From Clusia tigrina (taxonomy: Eukaryota; Arthropoda; Insecta; Diptera; Clusiidae), in the NCBI GenBank assembly GCA_920105625.2, contig OV050030.1:140768291-140832290 (forward strand): DNA of 64,000 nt, written 5' to 3'. The notes below the pieces were generated by a model. That model searched no databases. It had not been told where the DNA came from and saw only the letters and a list, made by a program, of their open reading frames with translations. Below, in pieces: positions 11,825 through 23,058 of this stretch. The translations under genes and the position numbers were made by a program. Each line of letters opens with the position of its first letter. The stretch's first letter is position 1.

Positions 11825-12755
11825 CGATTGTAACTGAACCGTGGCTACTCTCAAATTAGCTGAACGACAATCAAACCCAACGAGGCATAGATTGTATTTT
11901 TATCGTAATCTTTTATCGAAATTTAAAGCTTAAGAATCAGTATGATGCGTTTATTATTTGAAATGAAGATATTGGACATATGGAGGGGTATCAACAGGCG
12001 ACATGAGAGGTCTGTAATATTTCCTGCCGAATCATGCGCTATTACAGCCAGACAGCTCAACATCCAAAATGCGTGTCGTGTTTGATTCATCAGCAAAAAT
12101 TTCAACCGGCATATCGCTCAATGACATCATTACTTCGGTTCCAGTTGAGACAATATTCCTGTATCGGCAAATTTTGGTTGCTGAGGAGGATAGGATGTAG
12201 CTGTTTATCTGGTGGAGGGAAGATTCGTCTCAGCCATTAAAATTTTACCAGGTAGCAACACTCACATATGACACATCAGCTGCTCTGGCCATTAAAACAT
12301 TGCAAACACTAGCGTAGCAACAAGCTCACCAATTTCAGTTAGCAGCTTGAGCAATCAAGTCTAATTTCTATAGATCATGTGCTAAATGGAGCTAATAAAA
12401 TATCTGCAGCACTCGACGATTCAAACACAGTTGCAGAATCTGCCTGGATCGGCTGGACTTAAACTACGAAAGTGGTGCCCAGCCACCCTCAGTTGTTGAA
12501 AAACCTTCCAGCTAGCGATCAGGAGATAGCATTACAATTTAGTTAACCTGGAAAGGACAGCATCAAGAGAATGGGACTTATTTAGCATCTGGTGACTAAT
12601 TCACTTTCAAGGTAATAACCAAAAAGGACGACAGAACACAAAAGGGCCATAAAACTCACTACGCTGTCTGGCATTTCTCGGCTCCTTGATGCCATAAAAT
12701 ATTCACCTAACGTGGCTGCATTTCCGCGCTGAATTAATGAAAGTACAAAATATCA

Positions 12756-12845
<90 letters not shown>

Positions 12846-13265
12846 TATATATACTCGTACATTTGTGGATGGTGGATCAACACCCAAAATACCCCAATTA
12901 CATATCATCCCGGAGGCATTGGAGCACTCTTTTGGTGCAGTGGCTTACATGAAATCTTTAGATGTTCATAATACCATAATATTTAGTAAGATTCATATGC
13001 GCGAAATCCAGAGTAGCCCCTAATAAACAAATAACGCTGCCTAGTTTAGAACTGCACGATGTTTAACTTGCTGTCGAATTAGTGCAGAAGTAAAAACAAG
13101 GAGCAATATTTGTCGATGCTGGATAATTGTACTAGTCAGATGCCACAGCAGTCCTCGGGTGGATCAATGTAGGCACAGCATATTATCACACGTTCGTCGC
13201 CAACCGCATTTCTACAATTTACCGATGGTCTCGAAGACAATGGTACCCGATCACAAGACAACCCA
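11825..13265 (+). pseudogene. BEL/Pao pol relic (RT and RNase H)
   Basis: Short frame segments in the correct order and sense match the BEL/Pao RT: ATLKLAERQSNPTRHRL near 11840, YEDIGHME-like sequence near 11965, LPNHALLQPDSSTSK and MRVVFDSSAKISTGISLND at 12020-12125, FLYRQILVAEEDRM, then after stops FYQVATLTYDTSAALAIKTL. The thumb and linker follow near 12460-12620 (LRKWCPA, then a degenerate thumb). The RNase H comes after a TA tract: IPEALEHSFGAVAYMKS near 12905, LPSLELHDV at 13040, and SDATAVLGWINV with FVANRISTIYR at 13135-13225. Dozens of stops show an old relic. Confidence 0.75.
12757..12852. repeat. (TA)n microsatellite inside the BEL/Pao relic
   Basis: A pure TA run that separates the RT-thumb remnant from the RNase H remnant of the same BEL/Pao relic. 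The tract therefore expanded inside, or was inserted into, the dead element. Confidence 0.96.
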
Positions 13266-13716
13266 GCGGTATGCTAACTAATTGCTTACAAGCATTTGAA
13301 CTTGAAGAATTGTCAATGAAAAACTCTCGATTGTTGTATTGAATCAATTCTCGGAACTTTGCTATTAATTCTGGCCTTTAATGAATTTGAACAGAATAAA
13401 ATGGTAAACTAATTGAAATAATAAATTATATACATATAACTCGACCAAACGACCTAGTGAACTACGAAATCCAGACTACACATATTAGTAATAGTATTAT
13501 AAATGTAAATGTAAATAATTATCACAAACATAATTTTGATCATAAATTGTTATAATATAATTATAGTGAACTATTATAATTAATGTAAATAGTTGTTGTT
13601 GTATCACTCCATGGCACTGGCCAAAATGTGTTTTTAATATTAATTTCCAAACAAATTGTCAAATCATGTACTAGGTGTCAATATAATGGTGACAGATGTA
13701 TGAAATAATGGGAAAT

Positions 13717-13792
<76 letters not shown>

Positions 13793-14379
13793 ACAATATA
13801 TAACTTAGCAATAACTAATAGCAATCTAGATAATGCATTGCGGCGGTAGCATATTTAGGATGCACATCTTGAAGCAAAAAGAAACTAAAGTTCTCCACCG
13901 CGTTGAACGAAAGTTCAACAGAAAAAAAATTCTGTTTTTAATATTGCAATGTTATTGATATTACTGAAAAAGAAAGCAAGCGTTCACGTAGTTTTGTAGT
14001 TAGTCAAGCTACGTATCTATGGTGAATATTTGCGATTGTCGACGCGCCATTACTTGGGGGCCATGCTGACATTTTTTTGGTGTGGTTGATTCATCCGCTC
14101 CGCAAATTGACATAAGCAATCAAGAAGTTCCCTCAATTATCATGTCAATTTGCAGGACGACCATTATGCCCCTCATTGTTGCTTTCTTCGGGATTTATTT
14201 TTTAACAGAATAATGATAATAAGGATCAGGATTAGTGATTGAAGTTGTTTGGGAAGATCACTTATTTTATGTGATTCCAATATATTTTGTGAGGTGTATT
14301 AATTTGAATTTTTTGAATGTGTGTTGTTAGTAATAACGGCTAGTAACTTGTCGTTGTCTAGGCAAGGAAATGAAGTTGT
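13266..14379. other. Non-coding AT-rich stretch with a TA microsatellite
   Basis: A TA tract occupies 13720-13788. The rest has no convincing reading frame. The minus strand around 13900-14380 may continue the BEL/Pao relic at 14380-15335, but I could not match it to a named domain. Confidence 0.45.
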
Positions 14380-15335
14380 GTATAGCTGGAACTTTTCAAG
14401 GTCAGTTTAATGATTTTTTTCACATACTGCTGTGCTCCACTAATTTTCCAAAGTCCTTACTGGAGCCTGTGGTAAATTACCCATAATCTGTTGGCATAAT
14501 TGGTACCTGGTCTGTTTATTATTTCCAATAATGCTTGGGAACCGCAGTGCTTGTGTTCTTCATGCACCATTTTGCACCATTTTGGCCAATGATTCATTAT
14601 ATGGAATCAGCTTTCAATACTTAGAATAGAAAGGCATCGCTGATACTTCTAACCGTCCTCCTAATCGAACGATACCGTTATCGTCAATAAAAGGAGATAG
14701 ACTGCTAATCGAACTTGATCTTAGGACTTCTTAATGTTTTTGAAGCTGATTTGCCTCTTGACCAAAATCAGAAACCTAAATAGATCTTTCGATGACGAAC
14801 AGCGGTGAATTATGGATTGGACGTGAATTCTTTGGCGTTTTTGAATCTCCGATGATTCGGAAGACATATGCTACTCTTCTTTGTAGCACCCTGAACGGAT
14901 TTCTGTGGAGTATTTTGTACAAAGAATCGTTATTCGTCACCATTGAAACCGCTGGAATTCTCTTTTTCTCGAGTTCATTTGGAATTTGTAGTTGTGTTGA
15001 ACACTTTGGAGCAACTTCTGTTTCACAGGTAAGAAAAGTGGTCCTTGAAATCATAGCGCATACGCTGCCAAGCTGGCACAGGTCAGGAAAAGTTACTGCT
15101 TGAATTGTCGCTACCCTGTTTGTGACAAATGTCTGAAACGTTAATGATTGTGTTGATCGACGATAACACAGTTTCTCAATCGGTCCAAAAAAATATATGT
15201 TGATCCTTTAGTTGGATATCGTTCTTTACTCGAGCTCAGAGATGAGCTGTTAGTACTGCTGCACACAGTTCAAGCCGGGGAAGAGTTTGGGCTTTTGAGT
15301 GGAGCTACACGACATTTGGCCCACAATAAAATCAT
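14380..15335 (-). pseudogene. BEL/Pao pol relic (RNase H and integrase N-terminus)
   Basis: Reading the minus strand from 15335, the order is that of BEL/Pao pol. First AKCRVAPLKS. Then, near 15265, TLPRLELCAAVLTAHL. Then KDQHIFFWTD (RNase H Asp) and the degraded WINT/FVTNRVAT motif. In the frame 15054-14776, TTFLTCETEVAPKCS, ESLYKILHR-like sequence and LQRRVAYVFRIIGDSKTPKN mark the integrase leader. Near 14700, LSPFIDDNGIVRLGGRLE and IPYNESLAKM are the BEL integrase zinc-binding region. Many stops and frame changes. Its orientation is opposite to the BEL/Pao relic at 11825-13265 and its sequence differs, so this is a separate insertion. Confidence 0.78.
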
Positions 15336-15429
15336 TATCACTCTTCCATCTCTTGGGGTTGAGTGAGTGAGTACTCACAAAGTGGATATACGCGATTATA
15401 GATCTTCTCAAGATCTTTAGCCTCTATCC

Positions 15430-16287
15430 CATTAAGATCGTTGTGCGTGTTGAAGAATCACACCCTGCTAGAGGTAACCCTGCAAATGAACAGAACACGA
15501 CGGATTCAGACTGTGGAGTCCATAAATACCTCCCCAACTCTAGGGTGTTATGCGACCCATGCCCATTGGATGGTGGGGTAACCGGCTGTCTTAATACGGA
15601 TCCTCACTGATACCTGGTCGACTCAGTGAGTATTGTGACCTTGCCGTGTTAGGGGGCTATGACGCGGCTAAAATACTGACCCCCATTCTCGTGAGAACTT
15701 AATGGATAACCTAAACAAACAAACACAACAAAAAAGCGGGAAATTATATCGCATCACAACTGGTGAATCGGGTGGAGTAATACCTCCAAGATACCGACCG
15801 CCAGGCGAAAACGACAAGGAAAACGGACGGGAACAAGGACACGTACCGACGGGGTCAACAGACCTGGACGAATAGGGGAAGATGCGGCTGCCAGAGGTAG
15901 AGAAGGACACCAACGGCATCTACAAGTACTGGTCTCCCCGTTGGGTTAACCGGGAAGAGCGGCGAAACCGGAGGTCCAGTCTCCGATCTGCCGTCGAAAA
16001 TGTTTCGGTTCCGTGACATACGTAAGGCGACGGGTTAGAGTGGCGCCGGCGCGAAGTGGCACGTAAAGGAGGGTTTGACACATGAAGCAGCTAAAGAGAA
16101 AGCACTGAATCGTGTCAAAACTACACCTCTTAGTAAAGCTCGGAAACGAAATGCCACAGAGGTCTCTCCTCTGACGAATAATGTGGCGAAGAAGAAGGAG
16201 GACCAACGCACTCCTGTAAATATTGTAGCCAGGGGGTCCGTTGTGCTGGCACAGTACGCAGACTCAGAAATGAGGACTGGGCTATAG
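15430..16287 (+). pseudogene. LOA/R1-like LINE 5' region and ORF1 start
   Basis: A G+C-richer stretch (15430-15700) unlike its surroundings precedes an ATG at 15702 that opens a 57-codon frame, MDNLNKQTQQKSGKLYRITT onward, rich in basic and polar residues, ending TAG at 15873-15875. Further frames (16075-16287) continue a lysine-rich, ORF1-like protein with AKEKALNRVKTTPLSKARKR. The zinc-knuckle part is not seen, because the sequence jumps near 16290 into the middle of an RT. I infer the 5' UTR and N-terminal half of ORF1 from composition and from the RT that follows. Confidence 0.5.
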
Positions 16288-16290
16288 CTA

Positions 16291-17420
16291 AATATATATG
16301 CACTGGCCATCCACACATTAAAACCATTTAAGTCGCCAGGGGTGGATGGTATCTTTCCAGCCCTGCTACAAAAGAGGTTAGATCTCATCTTCCAAGCACT
16401 ACTAAAAATTATTAGGAGTAGTCTGGAACTGGGCTATATACCAGCACCATGGAGGAGGCCCAAGGTAGTTTTATCCCGAAAGCTGGGAAAAAGGATCCAT
16501 TTCATCCCAAATCCTTCAGGCTAAAATGCCTAACCTCATTCATCTTGAAAACAGCATCCAGTTGGTCCATCCGAACCAACATGCATATAGAGCAGGCAGA
16601 TCTACTGAAACTACTCTGTATCAGCTGACGGAAACACTCCAGCAAGCCCTCGAGGACAAGGAGGTGGCGTTAGGGGCCTTTTTGGATATTGAAGGAGCCT
16701 TTGACAACACCTCACACAAGGCAGTGAGTAGGGCTCTTGTTTGTAAGGGGTAAACTCTACCCTATCCAATTGGATAGAACAAATGCTGAAAACCAGAATA
16801 GCCGAAGTATCCCTCACCTCAACAACCACAGTAGTTAATACTGTTCGAGATTATCAGCAGGGTGGAGTACTATCTCCCCTGCTGTGGTGCGTTGTTGTCA
16901 AATCATCTTCTCTGGGAATTAACTAACATGGGGTTATGCTGTCAGGGATACGCTGCTGACATAACGATTACATGCAGGGGAAAATTCGAGAGTACACTAT
17001 TTGAACTACTATAATGTGGTTTAAGAATTACAGGTGATTGGTGCAACAGGATGTGACTTAAAATAAATCCCATAAAAACTACTATTGTCCATTTCAAGAG
17101 GAAACATAAACTCCAAAATCTTAAACCTATTGAACTAAATGGAGTGGAGATCAATGTGCAATCTGAAATAAAAATTTCTAGGTATCACTTTTACTATTAC
17201 AAAATAGAAACCTATTATGGAGGTCTCACATCAATAAGACAACCAGTAAAGCGAAAAGATCTCATGACATGCAGACCAATCGCGGGGAAATTGGGGATGC
17301 AATCCCAAGATCCTGCGATGGAAGTACTTTATGATAGTACGCCCAATGATCACTTACGGAGCGGTTCTGTGGGCTAAGAAAGCAAGACAACTAAACTTTG
17401 CGCAAGCACTAGCTAAGGTG
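16291..17420 (+). pseudogene. LOA/R1-like LINE reverse transcriptase
   Basis: The RT starts abruptly after ORF1 sequence: HTLKPFKSPGVDGIFPALLQ at about 16310, YIPAPWRRPKVV, then a frame change to HPNQHAYRAGRSTETTLYQL (16570) and VALGAFLDIEGAFDNTSH (16665-16710), the motif that places it near LOA/R1-type LINEs. After a stop at 16750 come GVLSPLLWC and, at about 16948, GYAADITI in the catalytic position, where one of the paired Asp is replaced by Ala. Thumb-like sequence (FKRKHKLQNL, IELNGVEI) continues to about 17420. The missing stretch between ORF1 and RT means the whole endonuclease is deleted. Confidence 0.75.
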
Positions 17421-18289
17421 CAAAGGCAAGGGCAAGCTGTTTAGCCAGCTTAGGATCGATGAGGCAAACCATAGGCACAAACACTGGATTAACACACCAG
17501 GCCTAAGGGTATCAAAGAGTCTGCTAGGGACATACCACCCAAAGAGATGCGAATCATCTTCGTCAAACGTTTTCAATGCTGAACGTAGACAATATTAAAA
17601 AAACTATTCAAATACCATACGAAAGTCTATGTATATAGTTTGCACACTATGTATTTTGTATATGTTTATACGTGGTTTATCTGCATATTCAGTTTACCCT
17701 TGAGTTTGACGTTCATTCATAAATGTATTATGCTGACTAGCACATTTGGCTACGCCTGAAACTTCAAATATACCCTCAATGAAATATTACTTCTTTAATT
17801 TTATTTTTAATAATTGGAAATATTAATTTTACATCTATGATTCCTGCTTAATTCTTTTATTACTAATTAGTTTGATATAAACTCAACTTCTTAGTCCTAT
17901 CACCTCTTTTTTCATATTCTCTTAGCCTTCCCATACACTTTGTGCTTTCGACATTTGATTGGTCAATGCGCTTTTGTTTTGCCGGAGTTCACTAAACAAA
18001 CTGTTCATATTCTTCTTTCCTAAACTTAGGTTTGATTCTCGCTATTATTTTTATTTTATTTTACGTTAGCTTCATTATTAATTCCTTACTTAGTATCTTT
18101 ACCCAATTGTATCTTTTTTCATTCTTGTTTATACTCGATTTCTGCTGCAGAGACTGGTTTCATATTCACATTCTGCAACTTGTTAATCAAAGTGGTCCAA
18201 TTTCACATTAGCCATGACATTCATAATGGAATTGACGCAATTTTGTATTTGCTAATAAAATGCCATAAACGAGGAAATGAGCGTCTACA

Positions 18290-18690
18290 AATGTGCAACA
18301 CCATAAAAGTTATTTTTCCCAGTCTGGTTTTTCACTCCGATGTGTAATTTTTTAATCCCTAGCATTTTACACGTCTCAGAGAATAGTCTTGATACGAATT
18401 CGAAACGTTTCGATCACCAACACCTTCGCTATGTTGTAACGCGCTATAATTTCTCCTCTCGGCATCAGGTATGGCTACGCATGCCGTTTACTTTGAATAA
18501 TCATCTCGGAGCGTCAAGATGTACTTATTTCCCGAAGTTGTTTTCGGCAAGTTTCCTTACAAAATGTCGCTCCTCCAACCAGCACACTGTTGCTATATTT
18601 TATTTGCCTGGTCCCATGGGATATGAACTTCCACCGTTTCTTATTCCTTTAATAGCTCCTTCAATTCCTTTGATAATTCTATAGACACGT
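18290..18690 (-). pseudogene. Ty3/gypsy integrase fragment (copy 1)
   Basis: On the minus strand near 18560 the sequence reads SGNKYILTLRDDYSK, then a stop, then TACVAIPDAE: the first catalytic Asp region of a gypsy-type integrase core. About 180 bases further on, SETCKMLGIKKLHI resembles the segment after the second Asp (ETCKLLGIKK is common in this group). The plus-strand frame over the same bases is not protein-like. The same fragment is present on the opposite strand at 58380-58700. Confidence 0.6.
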
Positions 18691-18997
18691 GGCTTACCGT
18701 GCGTTTCTGCAACTTCGCCGCCCCCTTATTTCGGCCTTTAAATGCAGGACTCTAAAATATGCAGTAATCTTGAACAACTTCTCAGCAAAAACAATTATAA
18801 ATAAACGATTATTGTGTACTGTGCAGATTACAAACAATAGTCACCGACTAACACTTGTGCTGTGAAGACGTGTCTTTTTCCGACAGTGTTTGCAATTTCC
18901 TACGCCTATTGATAGCGTTTTCCTTTTTTACGCTATCAGTTATTGTTTTTGTAGTGCTTAAAAAAAACCTTTTCTGTTTAAGTTTAGTTAGGTACCG

Positions 18998-20130
18998 ATG
19001 GCTCTAGGGCCGCCGGACATTGAGGCGAATCGGTTCGCCTTGCTATCCGACTCCCCAGTAAAAAAACGAAACACAGCAAGAAATAAATCCACTGAATTTT
19101 TTCGAACCCTACCTAAACTCCAACAACAGAACCCAAAATTTGTATTGGTTAGCTCTACTGATACCGATAACTCTCTATCACAGTCTTCATGCTTTCAAGT
19201 CCACAAATCGCTGAATCTCATAAGCAAAGACCATTTCGGAGCTTCGTGATGGTAATTTGCTCCTATTAGTGAAATATAAAAATGCTGCCCAAAAATGCAT
19301 TGCTGCAAAGCAACTTCACGGAATCTGCTCCATATCAGCCAAATATCACAATAGTTTGAATTTCGTCAAGGTACCATTTTCGCCCGCTTTCTAAGCAATA
19401 TATCCGAAAAGGAAATAATTGAGGAATTGGGCCCTCAAGATGTTACAGATGTGTACAAATGTATGAGGAACATTGATGGGAAGATGCAGCCCACCGGAGC
19501 TGTATTGATTACATTCGATTTGTATCACCTTCCGGAAAGAATTTACATTTCTTGGAGAAAGGTTCAAGTAAGACAATACATTCCTAGCCCTATGCACTGC
19601 AAAAATTGCCAATTACTTGGACATACGCAAAAGTTCTCTAAACGAGCACCTTCATGTGTAACTTGCTACCTATTCCCCCTCAGATTGTACACGGACACAC
19701 TGTGCTAACTGTTCAAACCAGCACTCCGCCTTAATTATAAAAATTACAAACATAAACAAATGCAAAATACGTGAGCCCATAAATAAATTTAAAGAACAAC
19801 TCCCTCCCTCCCATTCAAACACTTCACCAATATCATACTCTTCAATCGCTGCACAAGCTAATAAAATCAATGCAAAGAAAGAACCAATGTACAAAATTCA
19901 ACATAAACTCGGACACACACTCTCCCGGTCCCACTAATGCCCGTACCACCTATCACTTAAACTCTGAACTGCCCTCTCTTGAACTCGCAAACTCTCGTAC
20001 ACATACACACTCCAATTACACCTCGCTCTCCCATTTCACTCACAATCACAGCTTACCGCAAACTCGTACTAATCCCTCCACATCGCAGCTCTCTGAAAAT
20101 TTTAATAAATGCAACTCAAATATAAATTGA
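18998..20130 (+). pseudogene. I-type LINE ORF1 (copy 1)
   Basis: The ATG at 18998 starts MALGPPDIEANRFALLSDSP, the conserved N-terminus shared with the copies at 58079 and 40460. SCFQVHKSLNLISKD follows, then a frameshift near 19235 (the ELRDGNLLLLVK motif is read in another frame). Frame 19427-19708 holds VLITFDLYHLPERIYISWRK and a zinc knuckle CKNCQLLGHTQKFS whose last Cys is Ser. A serine/threonine/asparagine-rich tail (19870-20130) ends ORF1. I infer a nucleic-acid-binding gag-like protein of an I-clade LINE. ORF2 begins about 180 bases downstream. Confidence 0.8.
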
Positions 20131-20311
20131 GTTCACACACCTCCCTTCCAAGAAAACCCCTTTGTCGAACTTTCACATATTTCGCCAGACAACGATTCTA
20201 AAATTTAAATGCATCCTATAGAAAATAATAAAAATTGAAGCCCCGACTCTCGCCTCTTTCCCCACCCTACACACCTAAATTTTACATCTTTACATTGTCT
20301 GATTTTTCCAT

Positions 20312-20884
20312 ATGTCCATTAAAATAATGCAGTGGGACATGAATGGTTATAACAATAATTACAATGAATTATCATTACTAATAAATGAATTCTCACCAGA
20401 GATTATAGCAATTCAAGACACCCATCTACCGTCCACAAATAACTCTTTTGTACCCAAAAATGTTCCTGGATATTTCCACAATCTTACATCCAATACATCA
20501 GCTAAACAAGGTGACGGATTTCTAATCAAAAACATTTACCACATAATTGTATACCCTTAACCTCTCCCATATCCGCAATAGCCCTAAAGGTTAAACTGAA
20601 TCCCTCTTTCAATATAATAAATAGCTATATTCCCCCCTCACAAAAATTCACTACCCGAGACCTATCAGGTACTCTACGTTTGATCAATGGGCCTTGTCTC
20701 CTTATAGGCGACTTCAATGCCTGGAGCCCTCCTTGGGGCTCAAGGCAATCCAATAACAGGGGAGAATCTATGGAATACTTCATATTAGATGAGAACCTAA
20801 TTATCTTAAACGACGGATCAACTCGGTCAACTCACTTTTCATCTCATAAAATGTTCACCCATATCGATTTGACAATGTGTTCTA
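20312..20884 (+). pseudogene. I-type LINE ORF2 endonuclease, truncated (copy 1)
   Basis: The ATG at 20312 gives MSIKIMQWDMNGYNNNYNEL and EIIAIQDTHLPSTNNSF, the N-terminus of an I-clade APE-type endonuclease (the usual QET is QDT here). A frameshift after 20560 leads to the frame 20680-20913 with LLIGDFNAWSPPWGSRQSN (catalytic GDFNAWSP motif) and FTHIDLTMCS. The domain breaks off at 20884, exactly where copy 2 continues normally, so this end is a deletion endpoint and not a natural LINE truncation. Confidence 0.8.
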
Positions 20885-20937
20885 TCCAGATTTTCCACCA
20901 CTACGTGTCTTAGTTAATACCCGGCTTGTTTGATCTT
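20885..20937 (-). pseudogene. hAT transposase stub
   Basis: About 53 bases matching, in reverse complement, the beginning of the hAT-like fragment at 52006-52060 (shared phrase GACACGTAGTGGTGGAAAAT on the minus strand). Only the stub remains between the I-type LINE and the Jockey-type LINE. It fixes the breakpoint of the 4.1-kb deletion. Confidence 0.65.
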
Positions 20938-22650
20938 TACGAAAAACGTCTGGAGAGCTGTCGAATATAATCGAATAATACTTTCCCTTTTTTACTTTTC
21001 TGATTATATATTGGCGAACTTTATTTTGACATTAGAAGTTGCCGCAATGCCCCACAGTTGCATGCTCTATGTCCATATCGGTTTTAAGACGGCAGAGTGA
21101 ACGTAACCTGGACAAACTTAATTTCATTGGACTTGACCATATAGTGATTTTGTCTAAGCCCCTTTGAAGTTTAATCGACGCCAGTTGCGGAAGGGAGTCC
21201 ATTGCGAGGACAGCAGTATCGTCTGCAAATGTGCTCACGATAGTTCCTTCGGAGACAGGTAAATCGTGTGTATAAAGCAAGTATAGGATGGGACCCGTGA
21301 CACTGCCTTGGGGTACACCGGCCCAACTTTCGCATATTTCAGATTGTTCTTCACCTTGTTTTACAAAGAAGTTTCGATTTTTAATGTGGGATTTGATAAA
21401 TATGTAATAGTTTATTGGAAGTGTTTTCTTTATTTTGTAGAGTAATCAGTCATGCCAGACACGGTCGAAAGTTTGGGATATATCGAGAAACACCGCTGTA
21501 CAGTATTTTTTTTGCTCGAATGCAGTGTGAATGCAGTTTACAAGTCTTTGAACCTGTTCAATTGTACTGTGTTGTTTCCTGAAGCCGAATTGGTAATTAG
21601 GAATTAGTTTCCATTCTTCTATTATTGGCATTAATCTTTTAAGGAAGAGAGTTTCCAAAATTTTAGAGGCGATCGGCAGCAAGCTGACGGGACGCTCTGA
21701 TTCCACTTTGTCTGGCCTTTTTCATGGCCTAAGGATTATTTTCCTTGAGCCACTTTCCATTGAGGGGGAACAGAACCAGATAATAAATATAGGATGGGAC
21801 CCGTGACACCGGCCGAACTTTCGCCGAACTGTTTGAGGCAATTATTGACCGAACTGTTTGAGGCAATTATTGAAATGTTCAATAGCTACCATCTTCATTA
21901 GACTTAATTAAGTGGTTCAGGTGAAGTGTCGAAGATATTGAAAGTCGGAAGTAATTCCTATCAGTTTTGCTGTTGTAAACGCGACATTCAGAGGGTGAGT
22001 CAGCAAAACTATTAATTATTCTAAACATTACGGGAGAATAGTCAGAGGATAGATCATAGCATGGGCTGCATGTTATATCCCTAGTCGATATGCCTTTCAT
22101 TATACAAAGTCTATTAGGTCGGGAAATTTGTTTGCATCGGTTGGCCAATACGTTGGTGGGCCTGAGGAAGCTGTGAGAAGATTTAGATTTGTTATAGCCG
22201 TCAAGAGTTGTCGCCCTTTGGGAGTAATGAGACGGGAACCCCAGTATGTATATTTTGCATTATAGTCTCCTCCAGCTAAAAATCTGTTTCCGAAGGTTGT
22301 AAGAAACTTTTCACACTCTCTGCCTTGATTGCATGTTTAGGTGGGCTATATTCTGCCGAGATTGTAATTGGGCCTTTCCAATCTTCAACAACTATATTTG
22401 TGGCTTGGATAGGTTCTATGAAGTAAGATTTAATAGAAACATGTCTGCTATTATTTTTTATTATAAGATCAGAACCGGCATGTGCTTTTCTGTCGGGGTG
22501 CATTGTGTGATAGAGCTTATAGTTTGGTATTTGAAAGTATCTCTTATCAGTAAAATGAGATTCAGATATTAGAAGAATATCTATGACGTGAGTCTGGAGT
22601 AGTGCTTTAACCTCAAAAATGTGTTTGGATAGCCCAATTGCATTCCACTA
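20938..22650 (-). pseudogene. Jockey-type LINE ORF2 relic (copy 1)
   Basis: Minus-strand order from 22650: LISKMRF-region endonuclease start (ILLISESHFTDKRYF), HPDRKAHAGSDLII (22503), WKGPITISAEYSPPKH, AGGDYNAKYTYWGSRL-like sequence near 22260, SRPNRLCIMKG and LSSDYSPV (22148-21990). Then comes a scrambled joint with a repeated 22-bp phrase (TGTTTGAGGCAATTATTGA occurs twice at 21828-21872). The RT follows: RPVSLLPIASKILETLFLKR, NYQFGFRKQHSTIEQV, FLDISQTFDRVWHD, LYTHDLPVSEGTIV and FADDTAVLAMDS near 21220. The catalytic FADD is intact but the frame is broken several times. Same subfamily as the elements at 5186-8693 and 50360-52005. Confidence 0.82.
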
Positions 22651-22709
22651 CCGCAAGCGGTTTCACTTAAGTCGACCAATACCCGAAAGTGTTGTATCTG
22701 TGCGGAAGG

Positions 22710-22757
22710 CATTTTAAATAAATAGGTACCAAAGGCATTTTAAATAAATAGGTATTA
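22710..22757. repeat. Short tandem duplication
   Basis: The phrase AAGGCATTTTAAATAAATAG occurs twice in tandem with a 23-bp spacing, just outside the breakpoint of the inverted duplication. Confidence 0.85.
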
Positions 22758-22868
22758 AATACTGTTGGCTTTTTTTTAGAACCTTTAATTTCGGTGTTAT
22801 AATGGGAATCTGGAAGAAGCAAAAACGCTTTCTTCTATACACGGTAAAGTTTTGGGGATTCTTTTGCA

Positions 22869-23058
22869 CATGCCTACGCTGTGTACAATAGGAGAAAGAC
22901 AAATAGCGAGTCGAGTCAGTTGTCAGCCGAATCAGTCGTTTTGAGAGAAGACACATTTGTTTTAGTATAATTTCTTTAATATAATTAGAATTTAAACTAT
23001 TTGTTTTACGTTTTAATAAGCTCTTTACATTTTATAATTATAAATTGTCTAATTTACA
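22869..23058 (+). repeat. 5' LTR (truncated) of a gypsy relic
   Basis: Matches the 3' LTR at 24242-24484 from CCTACGCTGTG onward through GAGTCAGTTGTCAGCC, CCGAATCAGTCGTTTTGAG and the ending TTTACA. The first 30 or so bases of the LTR are missing or diverged. A candidate primer binding site TGGGGCTCAACCG starts at 23059. Confidence 0.75.

Larger units (their letters stand above)
17588..22650. repeat. Composite block, copy 1 of an inverted duplication
   Basis: This block recurs in reverse complement at 50486-59585. Outer limits: homology starts at 17588 (GACAATATTAAAAAAACTAT, also read on the minus strand from 59585) and ends near 22650 (next to TGGAATGCAA, shared with 50487). Identical 75-codon frames at 22276-22503 (minus) and 50629-50856 (plus), and near-identical LINE ORF1 frames at 18998 and 58079, show the closeness. 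The order gypsy integrase, I-type LINE, hAT stub, Jockey LINE is the same in both. Copy 1 lacks about 4.1 kb present in copy 2, with the junction at 20884/20885. Confidence 0.9.

Noticed and set aside
15668..16388. Several overlapping minus-strand frames in the G+C-richer LINE 5' region
   Set aside because: G+C-rich DNA has few stops; the plus strand carries the LINE ORF1 start, so these are shadows.
18340..18684. 114-codon plus-strand frame, also seen in the inverted copy at 58391-58696
   Set aside because: The opposite strand encodes integrase-like motifs (SGNKYILTLRDDYSK, ETCKMLGIKK), so this frame is the shadow even though it is conserved between copies.
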